Below, piece after piece: positions 24,001 to 35,672 of a stretch of DNA of 64,000 nt. Position 1 is the stretch's first letter. Each line of letters begins with the position of its first letter. Location of the stretch: assembly GCA_030737835.1 (NCBI GenBank), contig CM060852.1:20383868-20447867 (forward strand), in the 5' to 3' direction. Origin of the DNA: Acorus gramineus. Its lineage: Eukaryota > Streptophyta > Magnoliopsida > Acorales > Acoraceae. A program made the translations under genes and the position numbers. The notes beneath the pieces were generated by a model, which did not search any database, was not told the origin of the DNA, and saw only the letters and a list, made by a program, of their open reading frames with translations.

Positions 24001-25765
24001 GGCCATGGAAGTATCTGTTCTTGTGAATAAATTACAGGACACAGCAAACCATGTCAAGGAACTTGAAGAAAAGGTCTCTCTGATGGATAGAGAATCTGAC
24101 GGTAAAGGAATTGAAATTGCGACCCTTGAAAAGAAACTTCAGGACACCCATCAAGATCTTGATTCTTTACAAATACAAAAAACTGAACTGGAAGATGAGA
24201 AGATCAAATTTCAAGCTACAATCGAGAGTCTGACTATAGAAATTGCAGCTTCAAATACACGAGAGGTTGATCTGAAGCAGACTCTGAGAGCCACTGAAGA
24301 TGCTAAGGAGGCTCTGGCCATGGAAGTATCTGTTCTTGTGAATAAATTACAGGACACAGAAAACCATGTCAGAGAACTTGAAGAAAAGTTCTCTCTAATG
24401 GATAGGGAATCCGAAGGTAAAGGAATCGAAATTGCAGCCCTTGAAAAGAAACTTGAAGGCACCCATCAAGATCTTGATTCATTACAAATCCAGAAAACCG
24501 AACTGCAAAATTTGTTGAAAGAGAGGGAGGATGCGCTAAATGAAGTCAATGCAACTTATGAGGAGTTGGATGATCAGTTCCAGGATACATGCAAGAAGCT
24601 CGAGAAAGCCGAGGCAAAGATTGAAGAAATATCAGAAGAGAATAGGGTAACTATTGAGCATAAAGAAGAGATCATTCGTTCGGGTGAAGAGCAGAAAAAA
24701 GAAGTTGATGCTTTGAGAAGCCAGATCAGTGAACTGAATGATCAGTTTCAGGATACATGCAAGAAGTTCGAGATAGCCAAGGCAAAGATTGAAGAGATGG
24801 AAGAAGAGAATAAGGTAACCATTGAGAATAAAGTGGAGACCGTTCGGTCATTGGAATCGGTGGCCAAAGAGCTGAAGAAAGAAGTTGATGCTTTACAAAG
24901 CCGGATCAGTGAATTAGAGGGAGGTCAGAAACTAACACTGGAAAGACTTCAAGCATCCGAAGCAGAAAAGAAGGATATGAACAGGGAGAAGATGCACCTT
25001 CTGCGACAGAAGGATATCGAGATCCGGATGATGACAGAGGAGTTTGCGAAGCTGCATGGGGACATTGAAGTTCAGCTTCGGCTATCGATGCAGAGGCTTC
25101 GAGTTACCGAAGACATATTGAAGGACAAAGAGGTGAAGTATCAGAAACTCGAGGAGAGGGTACTGGAAGAAAACAAGCAGCTCCAAGAAGAGGTTCTGCA
25201 GCTCACCGAAAAGGTTGGCTTGCTTAGAAAAGACCTTGCTCGAGTCAAACAATCAGCAGAGGTTACGATGAGGACTCTGAAAGATGGGCTCAGCGTGTTG
25301 GAGTTATCATTTGAGGAGAATTTTGGGCACTTCATGACCAGATTGCTTGAATGCTCACAAGAGGTAAACCACGCCAAAGACGCGTTCACAGAAGTTGTTG
25401 ACGAGCGGAATGAACTGAAGAATAAGAAGTCCAGTCTCTCAGTAAGACTGGAAGAGAAAGAAAGAATAGTTTTTGAGCTGACCGATGCGGTCCAGAATTT
25501 GAAAGCGAAGGTGGCAGAGAAGGAAGGGCAGGAGGAGAGGCTGAACGGGAGGCTGTGCGAGTACGAGAATAGAGTGGTGGAGCTGCGGAGGGCAGTGGAC
25601 GAGAAGGAAGAGGAGGTGCTGGGAAGGAACGAGGAGAAGAGGGAGGCAATACGGCAGTTGTGCCAGCTGGTGGAGTACCACCGGGAGAATTGCGACCGCC
25701 TCCGTCAGTCGCTCTCGGGGGTGGTCAGAAGGGGCCAGCATTCGACGACGCTGAGCGTCTCTTAG
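21068..25765 (+). CDS. CIP1: COP1-interactive protein 1 (CIP1)-like long coiled-coil protein
   Basis: Two coding exons, 21068-21170 and 21636-25765, give 1410 residues. The N-terminus (MKEMKKKHGVRKFLSS) and the next block (FQDRYQALYEHYHSLTGEL) match CIP1 and resemble the C-terminal part of the NAB/KIP1 actin-binding region. A Ser/Asp/Glu-rich segment (SDGSSSSDSSSDSESE) follows. Almost all the rest is heptad-patterned coiled coil, including five 105-residue repeats at about 465-989. The C-terminus (NEEKREAIRQLCQLVEYHRE) is the conserved CIP1 end. Arabidopsis CIP1 (At5g41790) was found as a COP1-binding, cytoskeleton-associated protein and later linked to abscisic acid responses. The first ATG was taken; a second in-frame ATG lies 9 bases downstream. 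No membrane segment is seen. The gene lies about 4.7 kb downstream of the transporter, on the same strand. Confidence 0.9.
22925..24499 (+). repeat. Five in-frame 315-bp tandem repeats in CIP1-like exon 2
   Basis: The landmark GAAGATGAGAAGATCAAATT starts at 22931, 23246, 23561, 23876 and 24191, exactly 315 bases apart each time. Each unit encodes 105 residues, that is 15 heptads, beginning ELEDEKIKFQAT and containing VDLKQTLRATEDAKEAL and MEISVLVNKLQDTENHV. Copies differ by scattered substitutions only and no unit breaks the frame. The exact period keeps the coiled-coil register. Confidence 0.97.
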
Positions 25766-26897
25766 GGTCAGTGTGGTGACCATTATCATTTTATTATATG
25801 AGTACCCAGGATGGCATTTGAAATTCTTAATTCCTATGACCATTCCTGGTCATTCCAGGTAAAATTTCCTTGATTTCTCGTTCCCATATATTTTTTTCTC
25901 ATTTTGGACCAGAATTATTAAACCGGTCCTTAGTCTTTTTGTTGTATTCTAGATTGTGGGTTTGTTCTTGTTTTTCAAGTCAATCTATTATTCTTGGTTG
26001 TCATGTAATTTTGTATTTCAGATTCTTGTTGTAGCAGACTGTAAATGCGGAAGAGGAACAAGAATTCTCTAGTGCTTTTTTGATCATGATGTAAATAAGG
26101 GTATTCTTGTTTATGCTTATTCAAGTGTAGATGTGTTAAATAATACAGATTTTCATTTCAAACTGCTTTGAAAATAGTATGAATAGAGATTTAACTATTA
26201 TAAGATTTGTGACTATTCTAGAAATATATAACTATATCAGTGAAATAAACAATTTTATGTTTAGATGTGTTTTTAATTATTCGCGTTAAAAAATGTAATG
26301 ATGAAAGTTTTTTTTATTATTTGATTGATCATTGATAAATTAAGAATAAATTGTGAATAAGGTGTAGATAATTCTAAAAGGAATGTAAAATGGCTATACC
26401 ACCCAATCCCATAATCCAAACAGGATTATGAGAACAAAAAAATTGGGGAGACAAAATTGAGACAGTTCACACATTTCGGGAGGGTAGATGAATTTCACTT
26501 GCGAATTTCAACAAAACACCAACACTATCCCTCAATTTCATTGTGTCCCATTCCAGAATAAAAGGCTACAATTCACACTGAAATTATTATTACAATAAAA
26601 AAAGCATGCACATAAATATAAGGATTTCAAGAAAAACATCTCTGTTTTTTCTTATCTTAACAAAGGGATCCTGCATCAAAAAAGAAAAAAAGGGATCATT
26701 ATTTATTGGTGCCATGTAGGACTGAAGAGAAAATGAGGGGGATGGATTTCTTTAGGTCATGCATGGAAAGCCAAAAACTGCGTATCCATTAATAGGACCT
26801 GGAGGGGTTGAACTGCTTGTTTTCTTCAGTACACTCAAATCTCTTTTCACCTACAAAAAATAGATGAGAGTTTGCATTGCCACATCTCTCCGGTGTT
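25766..26897. other. CIP1-like 3' region and intergenic spacer
   Basis: The first about 350 bases probably hold the CIP1-like 3' untranslated region. The rest is AT-rich spacer plus a MITE remnant at 26160-26430 and the 3' untranslated region of the ADNT1 gene on the other strand. Confidence 0.5.
26160..26430. mobile_element. Decayed copy of the 9599-10042 MITE family
   Basis: Shares the interior order of the 9599-10042 element: GTGTTTTTAATTATTCGCGTT, then TGAATAAGGTGTAGATAAT. The termini are degraded, so the ends given are approximate. Confidence 0.55.
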
Positions 26898-29800
26898 TCA
26901 ATCTGATATCCTCATTTCTACTCCAAGAACGTCCTTCACGACTTCGTATGTCACAAATGCTATGGCTATGGATGGAACCACCTGTTAAAAAAACGATGAA
27001 TAATTTGATACTGTAACAAATTACCTTTTGAACTTCAAAGAGAATAAGTACTACATTTGCAATAGTTTCAGAGAGAGAACTATTAAACTTTAAAACAAGA
27101 GAGGCATTTGAAACCGGTATTGAACATATAGCATTGGACCTATGCAATTTAACAATGTTATGGTAGAGAAGATTGTTACTGCTAACCATTTGAGAAGGGA
27201 AAGAAGTCAAGAACAGATGTGACACAACATGGGACATTAATACTAATTGCATACTTTGGTAACATTTAAGAATCATTGTGTTTTGGAATTTTTCTTGATA
27301 GTAGATCGGGGAACTTAAATCAAAACATAGAAAACTTAAATCAATCAAATGCTTCAGTAATTTGCATATTCAACCGTTGATCCTTCTCATAAATTAAATT
27401 ATAAATAAAAGAAAATTCAGCAAACTAATTGAAAGTGTCCAGAAACATGAAAGATAAAAACAACTGTGCAGGATTGAAGGCTTGTGCCCACCAAGTGAAG
27501 GCTTTTTGTACACTCACCTTAACGGAATTGGGGACCAGACCCTTGTAAAGAGCTCCAAAGCCTTCATGTCGAACCGTTTTTCTAAAAGCATCAATCATGC
27601 CAGAATATTCAAGTGGTGTTTTTGCCCTTCCATCGCCTCTCACGATAGAAGCAGCATCCTTCCACCCAACCATCTGCATTCTCCGACGAATGACATCAAG
27701 TGGGTAAGCAACAGTCTGGCCAACTGTTCCAGCAGCAGCTCCACATGCAAGACGAGTTGTCACACCCAACTCCCCATCTTCAACCAATCCAAACGATTTG
27801 GTTTGCACTAACCACTCTTTTAAAGATTCATACACGGCAAAGTTGAGACCTACATAGGGAATCTGCAAACACCAAAAATCTTGTTAAGATAACGCAAGAA
27901 GAAAACCACAAGGCCACAATAAAAAACAAAATCTTATTCTTAAAGGTTTTAAGACGCAGCAAATCAAGGTTTAAAAACCCATTAAAAGGGATGTGATCGT
28001 GATTCAAAGACAGAATGAAGCACGGAGTGGAGGCTATCTTTTCTCGCAGCAAAAGCAAAGCTCCCAAAGTTAAGGAAGGTCAAATTAATTGCAACACCAC
28101 TGGAGCAGGGAAAATAATGAAACATGGGTTGTGAAGTGGAAGAAGGGGGGGGAGGGGGGGGGGGGGGGGGAGAGGGGAATTCCAGCATAAATCCCTCTAA
28201 CAATGCTACATGACTCATTTTTTTATATCATTGTTTTCTGTGGTTAGGTTTATCCTTGCGATTATTCCTAGTGGGTAAGAGCATACTTACACAATATAGT
28301 AGTAGCATAAAGGCCATCACCCAAAGCAATCCAACGTATAGCAGGGTGCTAGGAGGGAAGAGAATGGATATGATCCTAATCTTTAGCTTTTTTTGCACAT
28401 AGAAGTCGCTCTCGAGGCTTGAACCCAAGATGTTGTCCTATAAGCCCGAGCATTTTACCATTGCTTCAAGCAATGGCCCCTACACAATATAGTAGCATAT
28501 TCAACTTAATAATGGAATCCTTTTCTTTAAATTGAAATCCCTTTTTTTTTCGTTTACTAAGAAGGGGAAGTTACCCAAATTTCTTAAACTTGAATATAAG
28601 TTTTCTGCCTGTACTTATCCAAATTTTAAAGAAGAAGAAGAAGCTTGTTTTCCCATTTTGCAACAGAAAGTGCATCTCTTATAGCTATGCACATCAAAGA
28701 ATACTCCATGGTATTATATTCATTTTCGTGCTATGCCTCAAAGATGTTCATAGATTACTTGTTTAGAATGTAAAAACCAATTACTTTAGGCTGTATCAGG
28801 ATGATTGATAGCAATAGAGGAATAAAAACAGAGATTAATCAACAACATACACAAAAATTCCACATATCAACAACTTCTGATAGTTACCATAACCAGGGAA
28901 ATGAAAACAAATAGAAGAATATTGCACAATAATCTGTAGATGAAACTTATGCAGTACTCACAACAAAAAGGAAAAAAATGAACCAAGTGGATAATCTGAC
29001 AATTGCACAATTGATGATTATTTAAACAGGGAGGAATTATTAAGCTTACTACTCCAATGACTGATGGAAGCCATCCTTTATACAGAGCCCGAAAACCTTC
29101 TTCCACATAGACGGTTCTTAACGCATGCAACATTCCTCTATACTGGTAAGGGGACTTTTCTGTCTGAAAAAAGAGAAATAAACAATTAAAACTAAAGTGA
29201 AAAAAAAATAAGAATTTTGACTCCATTATCTTAGGCCATTTGCAATAGCAATTCAGAAATAAGAAAGGTTTATGATAAAATAGTTTTACCTGGACGGTGA
29301 TCCTGCCTCGTACCATGTCCATAGGATAGGTTGCTGACATAGCAATTATTCCAGCGCACGCACCAGCTCCTAGGCGCAGGAGAGGAGAAAGTTGAGCATC
29401 TTCTGCAAAAATTCAACAACAAACCGAGTTACGTTAGAATCATAAACCACAATAGCTCATTCTGGAATCCACAACATGAAACATAAATGAACTTCATAGC
29501 CAGGTTCCAATGTATCATAACAAAATAACTGACATTTGTAACAGCACAAAGGTGTGATAGAGCGTCTAACAGTTGAAGATTGACACTTGGATGAATTTTT
29601 GCAAACTAAAACCACTGAATCAATTCTATTTATAGGGGTTTCTACCACTCGAAGGTATCCAAACAGCATCAGATCATCATCCCAATAACTCAAGAAGCTC
29701 ATCACTTCTCCTAAATCTGTTGGATGCTTGAGTGTGCCAGACCTGAGCAGCTGAGACTCGTGAATATGACTCTTTTGCGGTAATGGTTGTTGAGATTATT

Positions 29801-32800
29801 GCAGGAGCTAAAAATAGTTTGATGTGGGGTGAGGAGGGCCAAATACCCAGAAATTGCAGCAACTTAAAGCTGATACCTCCAGGTTCCTTAATCTGTCAAC
29901 GGAAAAAGGGGCTCCTCAGATCTATGAACAGCTGATCTTTATACAGGGAAATGACACGCAAATCTACTTCGGGAAGAGCAATTTGTTGCAAGGCCAAAGC
30001 CTTGCCCAGATGTTCTATTGTTCCCCAATCTGTTTAGTACTGCAGTTAACAGGGAAGACAGCCTATCAAACTCTAACCCAATTTACTCTTTAGTAAATAA
30101 ATTCTGGTAGGAGGATTCCTACAATCATCAAAATAAATAAGTAAATAACAGTAAAGACAAGGTATCAAATGCCATGCAGACAGCTGAAGGTGGAACAAAA
30201 TGATGTCCAAGGCTCAGGAAGAAACTAAATCAGATGGGAAAGTAGGCGGCACAAAGACTATTGGAAATTTTACAGAGTTTAACCAATTCTCATGGCTGAA
30301 AATGTATTGGATGGAAGACTATAATAAACTGGGATTTTCACTAAAACCTCCATTCATAATATTCTTTCCAATGCACAGAGATGGAATGGGCTGGCTGGGG
30401 TACCCTTTGAGAAGGCGCTGGAACGAATTTGGAAAATCAAATTGCCATTAGAGATGCAATGCTTCATGTGGATGCTTTGCAAAATAAGCATACAAAACAG
30501 GGCTACCTGGGCTCAAGGCAGTACTGTAATTTTGCGAATCATGTCAGTCATAGGAGGAAGATGCTGATAATCTAGCCAGTTCAGCTAGAAAGATTAGGAA
30601 AAAATGAGACTGGACTTGAGAGAAAATATTTTCCATCCTCTATTGTTGTACAAATGATCAAATGGTTCACAAACTCAAAAAGAAGAGATGACAACACAAT
30701 CAAGATTTTCCTTGATGAATCCTATGGCTGCTTGCTGGGCATACAAGAAACAACAGAGTTTTCAGACAGAGAAAATATCATATCGAGAACACATGGTCCC
30801 TTGTTGTGACCTTTCTTAAATTTGGTGCAAGCATATATGGAAGGCACTTACATGCTCTATTAATGGGGAAAGAAATTTCTGGGTACAATGAGGTGTGATA
30901 AATCCTGTATTTTCTGGATTCGGTATATTTCTCAAATCCTCAATCTCCTCTACTGTATCTTCTCTTTTATGCAATATACCTATGTGGTTTATCCACATTA
31001 CTATAATTCTGGTGGAATCCACGTTTTCAATAGAAATGAGGTACTTATGTGGTTTATCGGCATTAATATAATTCTGGTAAAATCCACGTTCTCAATATAA
31101 AAGAGGTAGACACTAAACATATATATTTCTAGTCTGATCACACTTTTCACAACTTTGTACACATCCAATTCCAGTACCAATAGAAGAAGCAACACAATCA
31201 TTACACAGCAGTGGCGGATAATGAAGCGGGAAGACAATATAATTGTTTGAATCCGAAACATAATCCAATTCCTCTTCTTGGTAGGATAGGAGAGGTACCC
31301 CCTCTTTAGTGAGGGGATTTGGGTTCGAGTCTTGCTGCTTGCTGATAGGGGAAGATTTGACCAAGAAAAAAAAAAAAAAAAAACATAATCCAATTCCAGT
31401 ACTCAAATGGCAGCTCTCTGTACAGGTGCTGTCCTAAATTCACCGGTCAGATTAAGGGCGCACACATACATATACATGAAGTCTGCATGATAAAATGTTT
31501 ATCTTTGAATTGCAGTTATTTTGGAGGAAAATGCATTAAATCAGAATATGAAACAGGTATATTGCAAAGAAAAAACATTAAATCAAATGATATAATAGTA
31601 AGAGTGAGGAGACTCGTACCATTTCCAGTCTGTTGTCGGTAAAACCATAATATCCCACTGTTACAGATTTACAAGATTAGTAAACAAAAGTACGAAATCA
31701 ACTACATAAATAATTATATTTGTAATTCTTACTTCACAAAAAGATGAAACATTAGAAAGTCACTCTTAAAAATTGGATAGTTGATATGAAAAATGAAGTG
31801 CAGGAACCAATTTCAATAGGAAAGTACAAAAACAAACAAATAAATAAATAAATAAATAAAAATTGAACCTTAATTATTTTCAGTAGCATATTTATTTGAA
31901 TGGCAGGAGGAACATAAAACGTAAATTAGAATGAAACACTGGATGGCACATCAACACTTATCTAAGGTGCATAACAACTGCACCTGTTACATATGGTGGA
32001 AATGCACTACTGATGCAAGCATTGAATGCACAACTAGATAGCATAGGACTAAAAAATTGTGACTTATGAGTTGTGCATTAATAGTGTTGTTATAATTACA
32101 TGAAAGTGTATATGTGATTTCCGTTTATCTTATTGCAGGATTAAGGTTTCACAAAAAGTGTCCCACACCTTGCTGCTTGTTCATAGCTAAAGAACTTGAC
32201 AGCTGAGTTTGGGACGATACGTGCACAATTGGTGCCATTGCCTTTAAATAGTCCTCGAAAGCCCTCAGTTCGCCATATATACTTCAATCCTTGAATAGTT
32301 CCATTATACTTAATATTGTGAGGATTCTGGACCTGTGTTTTACAGTACAGCCAAGCACAATTTAGAAAACCCTTAAAAAAACAGAAAAAATAATAAAGTG
32401 AATAAACAGAAAAACATGGGCCCAAAACATTAAAGGCATACTCCTAAACCACAGACTGAACTGCAACAACAAAACTGAATTGCAGGAGATTCATTGAGTT
32501 CACAAAACAAGCAATTGAGGATGAAAGATAGTATTCTTGAGGGGTAGAAAGACAAATAACACAGGCTCATATAATTAACATAGGCTGGAGGATAAAGAAA
32601 ACGATGAGAACCACAAACTACCTGGAGTAAGATTTTTAGGCGCTCTAGTGGAGCAACAGCAGTGCGTGACCTACAAGAGAAATCCATAAAATTAATTCAA
32701 ATCATGATCTGGCTTGAAAAAAATAGCAAAAACTGCCTCCACAACCCAAATCACGATAGAAAATCAGTTCCTTCAGTATTTGCAAGCAACTCAAACAGAC

Positions 32801-33700
32801 AAATAAAGAAGTGATATTCGTAGATGAAAAAAATTAATAATCGTGAACATTTAATAAATAAAAAAGCATCTCCTTTTTCATTCTTAACCACCACCAACAC
32901 CCCCCCTCCCCGGGACAAAATCCCCATCAGCCATAGAACCAACTCTCCCACAAACTTTTTTTTTTATTCCCCCTATTTATATATAAGCTCATAATATTCT
33001 TCAATTCACATCATCTCATTTTTCACAGAGTTCATGTTGTGGAGACGATACCAACCACTAAATATGCCCAAAAAAATCAATAGTATTGATATATTAAAGG
33101 AAACCATTCGAGATTTGCCATTTTGCTCATAGATATGTCAGCATCCGTAAGACTTACCATTCAAATCCAATGGAAGTAGCAGCCCAAAAAATCCAATACA
33201 CACACAGAAAAAAATAGAACTTTCACACAAGACCTTTCTGCCATGGATTACCCAACATATAATTTTTTTTTAGTCAATCAGTTCTCATTAATATAAAATT
33301 TCATGATGAAATAAGGCTATGTATCAACCAAAATAACAAATCACATAAAAAAATTTCTCCAAACATTACTCTACTGAAACCTCTAAAACCCTAAATAGGA
33401 TTTGTCAGCAGAAACCATAATCTTCAATACCAGATCAAGCCTAAATTAAACCAAAAGCACGAAAAACCGAACAAAAACAACCACAACATCAGAAACAACA
33501 GCAGAGAAAGATCCGAGAACTGAAAGTGCGACTCACACTCCACCGGCGACTCCACCGGCGACGAGAGACTTGCACACGCTGAGAATCGCGTGTCCGGGCG
33601 CCTTCACCCCCTCCCTCGCGAGCTTCGCCTCCTCCGCCGCCAGGTTCACGAACGTCGTCACCGCCGATTCTCCCGTGCTCTTCACATCCTCCGACGCCAT
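26898..33700 (-). CDS. ADNT1: ADNT1-type mitochondrial adenine nucleotide carrier
   Basis: Eight minus-strand exons: 33700-33537, 32670-32622, 32332-32169, 31657-31620, 29402-29290, 29163-29050, 27862-27518 and 26981-26898. They give 356 residues with all GT/AG junctions in phase. It has the three mitochondrial-carrier repeats, each with the PX[DE]XX[KR] signature: PLERLK (62-67), PMDMVR (165-170) and PLDVIR (268-273). Family wording such as GTNCARIVPNSAVKFFSYEQ, GWLPSVIGV and the end VEMRISD matches Arabidopsis ADNT1 (At4g01100, 352 residues as I recall). ADNT1 exchanges AMP for ATP or ADP across the inner mitochondrial membrane. The 38-base exon 4 is very short but supported by frame and homology. 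Intron 4 (29403-31619) contains an antisense LINE fragment and a SINE; intron 6 (27863-29049) contains a SINE and a long G-run. A (CT)n tract lies in the upstream flank. Confidence 0.96.
28145..28170. repeat. Poly-G tract (8 G, one A, 17 G) in ADNT1 intron 6
   Basis: Two G-runs separated by one A on the + strand, hence poly-C in the ADNT1 pre-mRNA. A duplex of this kind can fold into a G-quadruplex on the template strand. The exact length is uncertain because homopolymers are error-prone in sequencing. Confidence 0.85.
28303..28480 (-). mobile_element. tRNA-derived SINE with 15-bp target duplication in ADNT1 intron 6
   Basis: Perfect direct repeats TACACAATATAGTAG lie at 28288-28302 and 28481-28495. 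Between them, on the minus strand, is a tRNA-like head (GGGGCCATTGCTTGAAGCAA) and a B-box-like GGGTTCAAGCC, ending near GGTGATGGCCTTT. The total is 178 bp. It has no long A-tail, unlike the other SINE copies here, so it is probably a second family. It is in the same orientation as the host gene. Confidence 0.85.
29850..30570 (+). mobile_element. LINE ORF2 C-terminal fragment, antisense in ADNT1 intron 4
   Basis: Translations on the + strand give pieces typical of the 3' end of plant LINE ORF2. One is IYFGKSNLLQGQSLAQMF (about 29940-30020), resembling the GNG..IxFWxDxW block. The other is LERIWKIKLPLEMQCFMWML (30418-30477), the start of the reverse-transcriptase zinc-binding domain. Frames are interrupted and no reverse transcriptase core is visible, so this is a truncated, decayed copy. 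Confidence 0.55.
31273..31382 (+). mobile_element. tRNA-derived SINE with 15-bp target duplication in ADNT1 intron 4
   Basis: Direct repeats ACATAATCCAATTCC lie at 31258-31272 and 31383-31397. The 110-bp element reads GGAGAGGTACCCCCTC, B-box-like GGGTTCGAGTCTT, GGGGAAGATTTGACCAAG and a long A-tail. The intact duplication and clean tail make it the youngest-looking member of its family in the window. It is antisense to ADNT1. Confidence 0.9.
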
Positions 33701-35207
33701 AAAACAAAAAAAAAACCCTAACCACGGATCGACGGTGACAGAGAGAAGCCAAGATCACGATCTCCGTCAAAGATCGACCGGATTCCGGCTATCAACGGCG
33801 CTTCCTCCAATCGAAGCCTGCGACGGCGGCGGCGTAGATTCGTTGTGATTGATTTGGCTCTCTCTCTCTCTCTCTCTCTAAAAACTCACTCACTGAAATG
33901 GAAGACGATGGCCGGCTTATTGTAATTACGTAAATACCCTCAATCTTTAACAGAACGAACTAACTTTTATAAAATCTAAACCGTTGAATGGGTATGTTTT
34001 TAGAGATTAACGGTTAAGATTCAGTGAGAGTGTTTTGGTATTGATTCGAGGAAACGGGGATATTTAAGTAAATTAAGAAGTCGAAGGTTTGTGGTTGTTA
34101 GGGTTGTCTCCAAAACATTTACATAGTGAGATAAGTATATCCGATAAAAAAGATATTTCAATCAGACTCATTTCATAAAATTATATATTTTTATATTATA
34201 TATTGTTTATATTTTATTATTTTAAAATCTAAATAATTAATCACAATAATAATACTTTACTTTTTTTTTTATGTGTGATATTTAAAAAAAAAGAAAGGTT
34301 TTAAATCTCAATCTAATTCTTAACTCTTTAGTATATTATTTATCAATGAAAAAATTATGTTAAAATAAAAAATGGAAATTGAAGTATATGATTCATTGGC
34401 AAACTTATTGTATACTGATGAGGAGAATAACGCGGGAATTGATAAGGGGGGAAGAATTTATTCTTTGCTTGCTTTTTGAGGAAAAGCTGAATAAGGGAAG
34501 AATATGTTTATTTGTTTATTTATTTATGTTTTTAGATTGAATGGCTGATGTATAACCAAAGTCTGAAATGTCACTTTGACGTGTTAGTGGAGGCACCAGC
34601 CAACATAAAATGGGACGGGATGTCAATGTCATCAATGTATGTTTCATGATTTTATGTAATTTACAAGTCAAAAAATTTTCAACAACAAAAAACAAAATTA
34701 TCTCAATCTTATCAGTTGTGGGATTAGGCCATATAATTGGAATCAATTGTTGAACAGATTTTACAGTTAATTTACAAACAATTTTTAGATAATTGATTAA
34801 TCTAACCTAATATTTTTCAAACAATTTCAATATCTGATTTTAAATTTTGATTTTTGTGTTTTAAAAATCAGTAAAAACGACTTTTATATGGTTTAGAGTA
34901 TCTTTTTTCTATAATTAATTATTTTAGTCAGTTTAGAACATAAGCTATTTTTACAAATTGATTTCAAATAGAACATTAATTAGCTTTATTCTACGTCCGA
35001 TGTGAGTAAAAATAAAAAAAAATCTACCAACAATATAATAAAATAAGATAATTTGATGAACAAATCTCTTTAATCCTAATGAATTTTTATAATAAAATAA
35101 TATAAAATAGAATAAATTAAATGGATCCATTCATATTCGTATAACCCACTAAATAATATGATAATTTAATAAATCTCAAAGAACAACCCACCAACAAATA
35201 AAAAAAT
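33701..35207. other. ADNT1 upstream region and AT-rich spacer
   Basis: The first about 200 bases, moderately GC-rich, are the likely ADNT1 leader and core promoter. They include the (CT)11 tract at 33858-33879, common in plant leaders. Beyond 33900 the spacer is AT-rich with no gene I can support. Confidence 0.5.
33858..33879 (+). repeat. (CT)11 microsatellite upstream of ADNT1
   Basis: Eleven CT dinucleotides about 160 bases upstream of the ADNT1 ATG (GA repeats in the gene sense). Confidence 0.9.
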
Positions 35208-35659
35208 GGATTTTTATTTTTAAGTCACTGTAAACATACTTATTTAGGGATCAATCCCTCAATTCTTCATATTTCTTTTCAAGTCCCTATATTTAACCGC
35301 CTTTTTTGTTTTTAGTTCCTCCGTCAAACGTTCGTCCATATACCGTTAATTTATGAAATGTGATTTATTTTTAAGTCCCTATAAACTATATTATTTAGTG
35401 ATTAGTCCCTCCTTCATATTTTACAGGGAGCGATCACTTAATAGTATAGTTTACAGAAACTTAGCACTAAATAACATAGTTTACATGGACTTAAAAATAA
35501 AATCACATTTCACAAATTAACGGTGTATGGACAGACGTTTGATGGAGGGACTAAAAACCAAATAGGCGGTTGAATATGGGGACTTAAAAAGAAATATGAA
35601 GAAGTGAGGGACCGATCCCTAAATAGGCATGTTTACAAGGATTTAAAACTAAAAATCCC
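35208..35659. mobile_element. Foldback element with arms of about 200 bp
   Basis: The left arm (CTTATTTAGGGATCAATCCC, AACCGCC, CCGTTAATTTATGAAATGTG) is matched in inverse by the right arm (CACATTTCACAAATTAACGG, GGCGGTTGAATATGGGGAC, GGACCGATCCCTAAATAGGC). Nearly the whole element is one imperfect palindrome without coding capacity. The flanks are low-complexity A-rich, so the target duplication is not resolved. Confidence 0.75.
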
Positions 35660-35672
35660 ATTAAAAAATAAA

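Noticed and set aside
22029-25843. Minus-strand frames over the CIP1-like exon
   Set aside because: Shadows of the 1.4-kb-codon coding frame on the + strand.
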